DNA of 64,000 bases from Membranipora membranacea (lineage: Eukaryota > Bryozoa > Gymnolaemata > Cheilostomatida > Membraniporidae). The stretch is from assembly GCA_914767715.1 (NCBI GenBank), contig OU612067.1:6448001-6512000 (forward strand), read 5' to 3'. Positions 47,143 through 57,224 of the stretch are shown in pieces. The position numbers and the translations under genes are program-made. The first letter of the stretch is position 1; each line of letters begins with the position of its first letter. The notes beneath the pieces are model-generated. The model searched no databases, was not told where the DNA came from, and saw nothing but the letters and a program-made list of their open reading frames with translations.

Positions 47143-48946
47143 ATGTCACTAGTCAGGCAAAGTATGGATAGTCTGATTCATTTAAGAGAAGCCACACAGG
47201 AAGCTTGCAGCTGGATAGCTGAGTACACCAGTCAGAATAAGCTAACAGCCTCTCTTATAGCTGGTAATGCTGGCCTCATCACATGGTATATCTTATGGAA
47301 GACTAGTAGAAAAAAATGATTGATAGATCGAATACCTGTAGTCAAGGATTATCCTCTGGTTGGAGATATATCTACTATAAAGAGAGATCCCTGTGGTAAG
47401 CTGATGACTTGTTGTTTTGTCCCGACTCAAACTGATTGGGTATGCATGTCAGGTCATGGGTGACGGTAATTGGCAATGACCTTCGTTAGCTACGCTTTTA
47501 TCAAACTACTTTGTACTGGCTTAGCGAAACCAAATCCCTCACTTTGACAAAACTAAATGACTATATCCAGACAACGGAGTCAAAATGGAAATGAGGGGGG
47601 GGGGAAAGGGATAATCGCACAATGCAACCTTGGCTGTCACATGGCCCGGTGAGTGCTCCCATTTTTTTACCGTGTTAGCCACCTTGTCACTAGAAGAAGC
47701 TTAGAAAAATATGAAACTTGTGACCATATTATGACCCCATTAATGGCTCTCTGTCATGACAAGTTTCGGAACAGGGTGGTTGCATAACAGGGCAGTGTAA
47801 ACATTATCTACAACCAATGATATTATCACAGAGTAAGGATATTTCCTTACTCTGTGATAATATATTGTGCATGGAGGTTTGGGGTAATGAGATGAGTGAT
47901 AAGATGAAATTGCATCAGGCTGAGTAACGAAGCTAGAATGGTATGAGGAAGGAGATTGTGGAGATTCCAGAAAAATTGCATTTTGGGAGGCTCTAAACGT
48001 GCAATATTTCATTATATCATTTAATTGCAGATTTCTATGAACAACTAGCAAAGCTTTGTGATGAAAGACAAGAACATGGCATTATTAAGTTTAATATTCT
48101 GGAGATGCCTCATATATCTATCTTTACTCCTGAGACTATCGAAGTTCTGTTAAACAACACTGAGCAGCTTGATAAAAGTGAAAGCTACAGAATTCTGCAT
48201 AAGTTTATTGGCGAGGGCATACTATAGTAAGGTAGCTCACTCATACGCTTTTGTTCATGGTTATTAATTTAAAACCTATCGTAAAATGCTGTGTGCTGCA
48301 TATTGGATGCTTCAAACAGATTCACTTTGCTCCATTGTATTACAATACAACAGCCAAAAATGTCAGTTTCCAACCCAATCTTTATTGCTACATGCTGTAG
48401 TGTCGCAACATCACCAGTTTTAAAAAGAAATTAACTGGTCTGATACCCCTTCCTATTTTCAAAGCTCATATAATTCCGATACATATTAGGGCTTTCCCTA
48501 CAGCCTGCAGACCTAAACCATGTCTTATCTAGCAGTGACGTCAGTGGAAGGGGCAAATCATAAGTCTGCTGATCATTTTGTGCTGACTAATCTATAAAAA
48601 GCCTAGGCGCATAGATGTCAAATCTTCCACACACAAGTTTGACAATAAGTTCCACAAGCACTGAGGCGACAAAGTCCATTTATTATGAGAATATCCCTTA
48701 GTTTTAAATAATGATGATATTTAATACATACACCATGCATAAACGCCTGACCCTGTACCAATACTATCATTGACAGCACTGGAGATAGATGGAAATCGCG
48801 TCGGAAAATGCTTACACCCAGCTTTCACTTTCAAATCCTTAAGGATTTTCTCCATGTCATAAATGATAATACAGTGAATTTAGTTGACAAACTGAGAAAG
48901 GAATCTTGTGACAGTGGAAAGGCTTACGACTTATTCCAGGATCTCA
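47143..48946 (+). pseudogene. Cytochrome P450 family 4-like gene, first three exons
   Basis: Exon 1 (47143-47395) starts at ATG and has a hydrophobic anchor (ASLIAGNAGLITWYILW) and then RIPVVKDYPLVGDISTIKRD, the Pro-containing hinge of microsomal P450s. Exon 2 (48031-48226) joins in phase 1 and reads DFYEQLAKLCDERQEHG, TPETIEVLLNN, DKSESYRILHKFIGEGIL. Its donor GTAAGG overlaps an apparent TAG. Exon 3 (from 48777) joins in phase 2 and gives TGDRWKSRRKMLTPSFHF, the helix C WxxxR signature typical of CYP4, and goes on to about GKAYDLFQDL (48946). From there the frame is reverse-transcriptase sequence. No I-helix, ExxR or haem-Cys region was found to the right. Exon 1 has an in-frame TGA at 47317-47319 (probably from TGG). 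An endoplasmic-reticulum monooxygenase in origin, now a relic. Confidence 0.75.
47821..47862. repeat. Dispersed hairpin, copy 2
   Basis: Perfect 19-nt arms (TATTATCACAGAGTAAGGA and complement) around TATT, inside intron 1 of the P450 relic. Confidence 0.9.
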
Positions 48947-48949
48947 TCT

Positions 48950-49480
48950 CAGATCCGCTTTATGACCTGGAACTGTACATAGGGCATGAAAAACTAAACA
49001 GACAGAGAACTACAAGGCTTCTGGGTTTTGTGTTGAATGACTCGCTTTCATGGCAGGATCAGCTAGAGTATGTATATAAACAGGTACAACGGAATGTTTA
49101 CCTACTTCAAAATTTGAGATACTTCTTGGACATAGCAAGTGCCCGCACATTTTACTTCCAGTTTATCTATTGTCACCTTATATATGGTATCCATATCATT
49201 GGCAACTTGTCCTGCAATAGTGCCCTCAATAGATTATTTTTGTTGCAAAATGGGCTTTACGCATTATCGCAAATGTGCATTACATCCCATATTATCTCAT
49301 TCCAACCGAATCCATTACACAATCATTACAACTCCTACCTCTTCCTAAGCTTGTTTGTTGTTTCACTTCACTTTTTGCGCATAAGATAAACAATTTTTTA
49401 ACACCTCCATTTGTATATAGAGGATTTAAATACACAAGTTCAATTTTCGTGGTAAACATTTACTTTTATATCATACAGAC
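48950..49480 (+). mobile_element. Non-LTR retrotransposon 3' fragment fused to P450 exon
   Basis: Continuous in frame with P450 exon 3. The protein switches to LINE ORF2 text: LGFVLNDSLSWQDQLEYVYK, a helical run NVYLLQNLRYFLD, then YCHLIYGIHIIG and LNRLFLLQ. Beyond about 49250 the match continues one frame over (FAHKINNFLTPPFVYRG). Only the region C-terminal to the RT palm survives. Confidence 0.7.
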
Positions 49481-49489
49481 AATCTAAGA

Positions 49490-50400
49490 TACAAAGTTTC
49501 TGCTATATACAAATTCTTTACCGTTACATTTGAGATCTAAAGAGAAGTTCAGTTCATTCAAAACTTTACATTTCAACCATATATTATCGACTTGACCAAC
49601 ATCATTTATGATATTATTTCCTTTCTGTTTCTCTTTTTTTGTTTTTAAAAAAAATTTTCTGGCACTGAGTGCAAAACATTTCGAGGGAGATGACTTTGGT
49701 TGCGAATAAAAGTATATAACTTTTATGGTGTCATTAAATTCGATAAGTTTGAGAAAAAGATACATAGGCCTATTGGCTTCATAGATCATCAGCCACCGGT
49801 AAGGCATAAGAAGTTGCAGATTGTAGTCATAATAAATTAAACTCAAGATGCCTCGGGTCTTGCTAAACTATGGTTTTATCATGAAAAATGCTCACCCGAT
49901 GAGACCTACCCAGGGTTGTGCATCATAATGTCATAACATGGAGGCCATCAGTAATTATCCCCAAAGAATGAATGAATGAGTGAATCAGTTTATTGAGTAA
50001 TTATGCCATAAACATATTGCAATTTAACATATGCTCTCTGTGAAATTACTAGTTATTTAAGACATGAATACTGAAAGGTATAAAACTATCTAGAGCCTGC
50101 TTGTGCGATTTCTAGGCATACTGTAAGTGCTGCATAGTTTGTCCAACACGACATTTATTGGTCGGATCTTAGATTTGTCAAGACGCTTGGTGTAGGAAGC
50201 TATGTCGGGGAAAATGAAACTCAAACACTAATCTTGACGCCTTTCAATGAGGTCTTTCCCATACTGCAGTAGGTAACTGTACCACGCAGGCGCAGCATGT
50301 GAGAATAAGCACTATCCTAGCCTGGTAAAACTTGACAAGCGATTGGGTATGTATGTACGCCATGACGCTTGAGCGAAACCAGCCCGTGTACTGCTGATCT
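49490..50400. other. Probably transposon debris, not assigned
   Basis: A minus-strand frame at 49484-49846 is Lys/Phe-rich with no recognised motif. The rest is non-coding. No P450 continuation seen. Confidence 0.4.
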
Positions 50401-50411
50401 AGCCTTACTTA

Positions 50412-52560
50412 TCACAGATCTGGTATGAGACGTAAAAGTGAGGTCACACCGAGTGATTTTGCTGATTTGGTTTGAGAAATAGGCTCACCCTTGATGGTAA
50501 TAGTCGGTGATATGGTGGTGTTTAGTTTAAGTGTTAACATCATATACTCTGTGTTAGCTGCATTGCTCTTTTGGTTGGAGTTGTCACACCATTGTACTGC
50601 GTTATCAGCGGCTGTTTGCATGTTATTATCAGCACTGGTTATATCGCAGTTTCGTCCCCATTTGTCAACTGATGTCACTTTTGGTTTTGGCACAACATCA
50701 TAAATTGTGGTGGCATCTGCATAATTTATAACTGGGACAATATGGCACAGGTCTGCAACATAGACATTCAACAATGCTGGCCCTAGGATTGAGCCCTGTT
50801 GAACGCCAAATATCGATGATTTGATACTAGACTGAGAGTCCCCAAATTTCACGCATTGTTGCCGTTTTGAGAGAAAGTCTGCTATAAGGTTTACTAAAGG
50901 CGTTGGTGCCACCATGGCTAGCAGTTTGTTGGTCAGCGTGTCTGGTTTCATTAGGTCAAATGCCTTGGCAAAGTCAATGAGAAGGTATTGAACCTTGAGC
51001 TTGAGAGGCAGTTGTCGTCAGTTGTACTAGATCATCAGTTGTACCCACCCCTTTTGTGTTTGCATATTGATGCATGTCAAAAGGTGTGAATTTGGCTAGT
51101 TCTTTCCTAATTAACAACTCAGTGAATTTGCTAAGATGGTATAAGAGCGAAATTGGTCTATAATAGTCCTTGCAAGTTTTAGGATCCGATGTTTTTGGAA
51201 ACAGCTTGATCTCAGCCTATTTCCAGATTGAGGGAAATTTGCCAGAGTTGAGAGCATTTTCTGGATTGTTTTTTTGTAACCCAGCTTCGGTAGTCATCAG
51301 AGAGAGTTGCTTTGTTTGTATTGATGCCCTGTAGTATTTTTTAAACATCCTGCTGATCAAGAACAAAGGCTGGGGGATTTTCCGATACTGGAATTACCGA
51401 CAACTCAATCGTTTATTGCCAGCAATAGACCAGTAGTCACTAATTGAGTTTAGAACAGAAATAAGATGGTTCCATCCATTGGTCTTCTAGATATAAGTAT
51501 CTTGTAGGGTTAGTTGATTTTGTCTCCCCAGTTATTGACCGGACGTTCTTCCACCAGGACTTGCACCCTGCCAATAGATTGTTATGTTGTTCTCTGCCTG
51601 TTTTTGCTGAAACTTCTGTACATCAGCCCTCAACTGACCATCGTAATGTTTCCAGGATTCACACCTACACTTATAAAATTTTTCTTTGCTCTTCTGAATT
51701 TGTTATTAGTGGAGTTGTAAAAGGACGTTTCTCAATCAGGGTGCGTGTTGATCTTATGGGGCAGTGTGTGTCGATGATTGACGTCATAATATTTTGGAAT
51801 TTCTCAGCTTTGCTATCAGAGTCAGGCTCGCTGATTATTTCATCCAAGCTCTGCTCATGTAAACTCTTTGTGATGGCAATTTTTGTCTTCTCATTTATCA
51901 CCCTTTTACGCAAAGTAACATATTTCTGTTTGGGTTTAACATGTGATGAGATAGTGATCGAGCAATGGTCACTGCTTCCAACATTAGGCGCTGTTAGAAA
52001 TGTTTCCTTGGGTGAGTTCACATATTCATGGATGTCGGTGAATAAAGTTCTAGTGTGTTATCTCGGAGCGTGGGGAACCACATGATCTGAGAGAGTTCAG
52101 CCATGTCACTTATTGGGCTCGTATCCAAATCATTTGAATCCCCGTATATTACCGTGTTGGAGTTAGGATATTTGGAGACGAGCTCACTGATGGTGCTTAT
52201 TATGTGATCGATAATGCATTCAAATACTGCTTTGTTTAGGTTAGGGGATGGTAGATCACTGCATAAATCGTAGCTGGTTTCTGAGGGCTATGAACTGCTA
52301 TCCAGAGGGAAGACATGTTTTCGGATGTGTATTCTGTCACTGCAGTAGCTGATAGACTTGATCGGACTTAAATACACACCCCGCCAGCTCTCTTGTTGCA
52401 CCTATCGACACAAAGCAGCTTGAAGTTTGGTATGATGAAAGCCAGTCGTTTGTGGGGTTTAAGCCATGTTTCTGTCAGCATCATCAGGTAATAATCCACA
52501 GAGCTTTGAACAAGTTCAGCATGTTTGCTTTTTAATATCGACCTGACATCGCTACTAAAG
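50412..52560 (-). mobile_element. Non-LTR retrotransposon with endonuclease and RT remnants
   Basis: Read on the minus strand from right to left: an AP-endonuclease segment with TVIYGDSNDLD (about 52130-52170), the linker THCPIRSTRTLIEKRPFTTP (about 51720-51780), then the RT at 50412-50951 with FLSKRQQCVKFGDSQSS, GVQQGSILGPALLNVYVADL and YADATTIYD. The catalytic motif is YADA instead of YADD. Many stops and frameshifts lie between 50960 and 52500. Inactive. Motif order matches APE-type LINEs (Jockey/CR1-like by inference). Confidence 0.8.
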
Positions 52561-54170
52561 ACACACAGGAGGATTGAGCTTGGTCAAGCTGAGTTTGGCT
52601 CTCTATTGATGTTGCAATCTTTGTATTGTTGCCTACTCAGAAACAACACTTTGATGCCTGTACCATTGGTTGGTCTAACAATTGAACCAGTTATATTCTA
52701 TGTTGTATGTATAATCTGTGTCGGTGATTGTGGCAGCATGAATTATAGTATATTATAATGACTATCATGGGAATTGTTTTCGACACCAGCAGCAAAGCTT
52801 CAGAGAGTTGATCCCAACACAAATGATTGTTGACTCCAGCACTTCGTTGAACCAGATGAGGGATTTCAAAGATCATGAAATGATACCTGTAGTCAACTTA
52901 TATTATGGTCACAGAAGAATGATTAATTCTTACTCTGTGATATGGTAGTGCTGCTTGTCATATATGTTGGATCCAAAATTATCACCATTGACGCAAGTCG
53001 TGGATGAGATCAAAGCCAAGAGCAGGACTGGTAGAAAAACTTATTTTCAATTTGTATATATTGTGCATGTATGAACTCTTTTTTAAGCTGTCTGCTGCAT
53101 TATAAATTTTTGCCTGTAGGTAGTATTGTTGTAGCTGTAATTAAAAGAATTGAATATCTACTCTATAGTTCAATAGAGCAATTACCAAAGAAAGATGCTG
53201 CAGGCTGCAGCTAACTCATGGATAAACATTGATAAGGCACAGAATTCTCTCTGAGCACAGCTGCAAGTTGATGAGCAAAACTAAAAAGGCTTTTAAGGAT
53301 TATCAACTGTAGTGTCAGCATTAACCATCACCAATTGAAGATTATCATCAATGAGCTGTGAATAAACAAATGAATTTTGGCGCTGCTACTTTCACGACTT
53401 TAAATAAAAACCATAACTCATGACCGTTTGTTCCCTGGAGATGGTGGGAATAGGATCGATCTCACCAAATTGCTGCAGGAGAGTCCTTGCATGTGTTGAA
53501 TATATGATACGGATGATTGGTGCAGTTTAAATGCTGAATCAAACACCTATGATGATTCCATATTTCATTTGTAAACCTGACCGCTTGACTTGATCATTAT
53601 AAGTTTATTGTTTTTATGTCTCTGTAGCCTACACACCTAGCCAACTCAATCTCAGTAATACATAGACTTGAATCTTTCCCTAATAATAATTTGATGAAAG
53701 TAGACCTGTGTCAGTGTGTCTTCAACTAACTGACATAGTATTTTAGTTTGCTTTGCTCAAAGATTTTCTTCTTGAGAGTTTTTAAATATTTCAGCACTGG
53801 AATTGGCAAGAGAACTGTTCTCTAGAAAATGATATTGCAAACTAGAGTAAAGTTATGTAGTAGTATGTCTGATCTATGCATACAACGGTGGCCCAGCAAA
53901 TACATGCAGTCAAAGCAGGATCGGTTATCAACAGTGATTGGCCATGTCTGTCAACATGTTCTTTCAATATCTATTGATAGAGCTCAAAGGACTTGTGTCT
54001 CTGAAAGCAGTTATACTGTGGGCAATTTCAGTCTTTGGACTGTTATATATATTAAACACTGAGGACACATTCTATTCGTACATTCTATTCAATCATTCAA
54101 TTCCCTCACTTTGTTTTGTCTGTTACAATAATCCTTTATAAACGCTACGACTGTAACTATTTATAGCAGC
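52561..54170. other. Intergenic, nothing recognised
   Basis: No exon supported. Contains the third hairpin copy. Confidence 0.5.
52902..52945. repeat. Dispersed hairpin, copy 3 (degraded)
   Basis: TCACAGAAGAAT against ATTCTTACTCTGTGA. The stem is that of 47821 with a 3-nt deletion and substitutions. Confidence 0.55.
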
Positions 54171-54172
54171 CT

Positions 54173-54512
54173 TAAGGCCTTGCTACATGAGCCCACAAAA
54201 TGCGTGGAATTGTCTTCCCATGCGTGGTGGGCGTGGCTTCATAGGCTAACACACCCCCTTGTGACAACTTTGCTAAGTGAGTGACCAATGAGCCATGACC
54301 AATGAGTAAGGAGTAATGACTAATTAAATACGCTCTATTGTACCAACTGGCCAATGACAGAAGCGAAGTTTTCCAACATGGTTAACAACACGAACATGCT
54401 GGTCTTTGAAAAGACGCATCGTTAGCATGCCAAACGGCGTTGTTTGGCATGAACAACGCGTGGAATTGCCTCCCCACGCGATTTCGTGGGCCTGTCTAGC
54501 TACACCTTTACA
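54173..54512. mobile_element. Non-autonomous DNA transposon candidate
   Basis: The left end AAGGCCTTGCTACATGAGCCC and the reverse complement of the right end (AAAGGTGTAGCTAGACAGGCCC) are alike. Internal subterminal words GCGTGGAATTG with CCCATGCG/CCCCACGCG are mirrored, and a 10-bp-arm hairpin CATGCCAAAC lies at 54426-54451. The GC-rich TIR word GCTACA-GGGCCC is typical of hAT-type MITEs (inference). Target duplication not clear. Confidence 0.5.
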
Positions 54513-56670
54513 CCCTTCCCTCTTACAACTTGACACTTCATGTTTGCTAGCGGACTTAACCAAACGTGTGCAATTATTTTCACTGTGTTAATCAAATTAA
54601 ATGCAGTTTCTCTGTGAGTTTTAGATAGTCAGTTAGTACAAAATAAAATCATACCATAGTCAATCAAACGCATTGTTATGCCTAACCTTGTTTTAAAAAG
54701 ACGTTTTCGACTGGCAGGTTGCCGTTGAGCCCAACGCGTTCATCAGAACAAGTTGGAGAACGGGAATAATTAAGCCAAGCCCATGCTGGCTATCCTGACA
54801 AGATAGAATTTCTGATCTGGACTGATCATCATATTTTTTATTTTTATTTATCATGACACTCACTTGTACTTCATCTGGTAAGCTATATTCCAACAAAATT
54901 TGATTATGCCATTATTCATACAATACATATTACCTATATATTATAAGTAAGTAGCCTTTATCATAACTGACAATGGATTGTTGACTTAGCAAGTTCTTTT
55001 AATCATGATCCCATCTTTTGCACTTACACAATATAACTGTGAAAGCATAACTCCAAGTTACACCCATGTTTAAAACCCACATACATGTGACATAGTTTTC
55101 GGTGTGTATACTGTATGTCCCTGGCCCTGCCTATTGATTCACCCCTGTATAGCGTAGATCCCACCCTCGACTGCTGAGTTGGGAAAAAGTACACCAAGCA
55201 GTACTTTCTAAACTGGAAAATATGGAATCCTTCAGTATATGACAAATCTACCAGAAAATGGTCTTAATTGATTTTTTAATCTCAATTGTGAGAAACGACT
55301 GGAATATAGTCGTTTCCATGACCAGTGATCAATATTGAACCCATAATTATATTTTTGTTAAATTCATGACCGTCAAATTCAAGTTGCTTCCATCCATCAA
55401 CCCTCCGCAACCTATCTGTGCAGACTTTGGATGGTCACACCTCATACCAATCATGTGTACTCAGCACAGTTGACCTGTATTATAATAATACACAATACAA
55501 ACAAGTTATTGGGATGAACACCACTCACAGCAGCTGTGCCAATTCGTTATAGAGCAGGGCCTGCACGCAGTCTTGATGGACAGCTAGGCTTTTTGAGAAA
55601 TTACGAGGCAGTAATGGAAAGGTATCTTGAGACCTTGTGAGGCTGCCACCTCATCTTACAGAACAAAAAGATTAGGTGGATACCTACACAATTAGCGTTA
55701 ACCAATAGATTTTACTGGAACTGGGTACGACCCTTGAAAATCTGGGCAATTTTGTCTGCGCTATGCTGCTATAAGCCTGGTATTGAGTTGTACAAACCTG
55801 AAGTGATTATCTTGATAATTTATTGCTAATTGTTTTTTGATTGAGACTAGTGATTTACTCTTAGCTTTAGAACCTGCTTCCTCCTTTGCCGGTTCCATTT
55901 TTTCTCTCTCTGAACACAGTCCTTCTACTAACCAGTCGATCAAAAACTCTTATAACAATAGTTCTTTGAGATTTCATATCAGACTAACTATATTTTCCCT
56001 CTAAACCTCCCTGCACATACATTTGCTGATTTGAATTGTTTTTGTATCTCTATATTAACTGTCTCATAACATTTAACCCTGCAGGGCAGACAATTTACCA
56101 AGAAGTGCTATGATTGTGTTCATTGTTAAACTTCTGCAGAACTAGCATTCTCTATCCGGCTGTATCTTAGGAAGTTATGCAATATTCATCATTGAAACTT
56201 TGAAGAATGAAAAATGACACCTTGATGGATTAATGTGTAAGTAAGAAGATGGTAAACTAATTATCTTAAGCCTTTCAAGTGAATTATCACACTGAAAAGA
56301 GTGGTGCTTCTACATTAGAAACTATTATCAGAATTAGCACTTCCATTTGATGCTGTATCGTGGAGGTTTTGCTTTCACAAACAGTTTTATTTAAAGAGAA
56401 ATTATCATCAATGATTCCTGGTGGTAGTTTAAGCAGGGAGTTCAAACTCCTTGGTTTAAGAGAATTGAAAATAAATTTATCTTGTGAAATGCATCAAAAA
56501 TTTGTATGGAAGAATTTGAAAAACATTTACCGCAAATATTATTTAGAAGAGAGAATACATCGTTTAGAAATGTTATAGAAATGGGCTATTTGGTGAAATT
56601 TATAAACCTCAATAATATTGTTATGAGCACTGTATTAAATCTGACAGACAACCATTATTTAGCTCATGTC
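54513..56670. other. Intergenic, nothing recognised
   Basis: AT-rich. A 9-bp-arm hairpin lies at 55292-55316 (GAAACGACT). No exon supported. Confidence 0.5.
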
Positions 56671-56675
56671 GCATC

Positions 56676-57116
56676 TTACATTGGCTCATTTGATACAGAC
56701 TCCTCTGAGGCAGCAGACTCCTCTGAGGCAGCAGACTCCTCTGAAGCGGCGGACTCTTCAGAAGCGGCGGACTCTTCAGAAGCGGCTGATGACTCTGACG
56801 ATACAGATGATTCAGACGATACAGATGATTCAGACGAGACTGATGATTCTGAAGAGACTGATAATGAAGCTGATGCCTGTCGTTTCTTTCTCATTCCTGA
56901 CTCTGATGATACTGATGATTCTGACGACACAGATGATTCCGACGACACAGATGATCCCGTGACTGATGACTCTGACGATATCGATGATGAATCTTCTGTA
57001 GTCATGCCGCCCATTTGTCGCTTTCTTCTAAAGACTGAAGCGGCCTCGATCATGCAGATGAAGAGGCACAGAACGCCAATCTGCAATAAAATGATATATT
57101 TATTTGAGAAGGCCAT
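56676..57116 (-). CDS. Secreted Ser/Glu-repeat protein with two furin-type sites
   Basis: A single-exon frame of 146 aa. Residues 1-25 are a clear signal peptide (hydrophobic YIILLQIGVLCLFICMI, cleavage near IEA/A). A short pro-segment follows, ending RRKR before Gln, then an acidic segment of SVSSES units, then a second basic site RKKR before Gln, then four more SSESSV units and five tandem SAASEE units, ending SVSNEPM. Cleavage at both sites would give peptides with N-terminal Gln, which can cyclise. Almost every unit contains Ser-x-Glu, the consensus of the secretory-pathway kinase Fam20C, so heavy phosphorylation and calcium binding are plausible. I do not recognise the protein. The plus-strand Asp-rich frame of 224 codons over the same DNA lacks a signal peptide and is a mirror of the 18-nt repeats. 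Confidence 0.7.
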   Translation of the reverse strand: MAFSNKYIILLQIGVLCLFICMIEAASVFRRKRQMGGMTTEDSSSISSESSVTGSSVSSESSVSSESSVSSESGMRKKRQASASLSVSSESSVSSESSVSSESSVSSESSAASEESAASEESAASEESAASEESAASEESVSNEPM

Positions 57117-57212
57117 CGTGGATAATGTTGTGCAGTTAGTGGATGTTTCAGTTGAATGGTTCTGTACAGGAACATTCTGAGAGATTCAGTTGTCATGGAG
57201 TGGCAGGGACTG

Positions 57213-57219
57213 CTTATAT
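57213..57219 (-). promoter_or_regulatory. Possible TATA box of the Ser/Glu-repeat gene
   Basis: CATATAAG on the minus strand, about 100 nt upstream of the ATG, would leave a 5' UTR of about 70 nt. Confidence 0.4.
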
Positions 57220-57224
57220 GTGCT

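Noticed and set aside
49484-49846. Minus-strand 120-codon frame
   Set aside because: No recognised motif, AT-driven composition and transposon surroundings.
56506-57180. Asp-rich plus-strand frame as a real gene
   Set aside because: The opposite strand has a proper signal peptide and processing sites. This frame stays open because of the 18-nt repeats.
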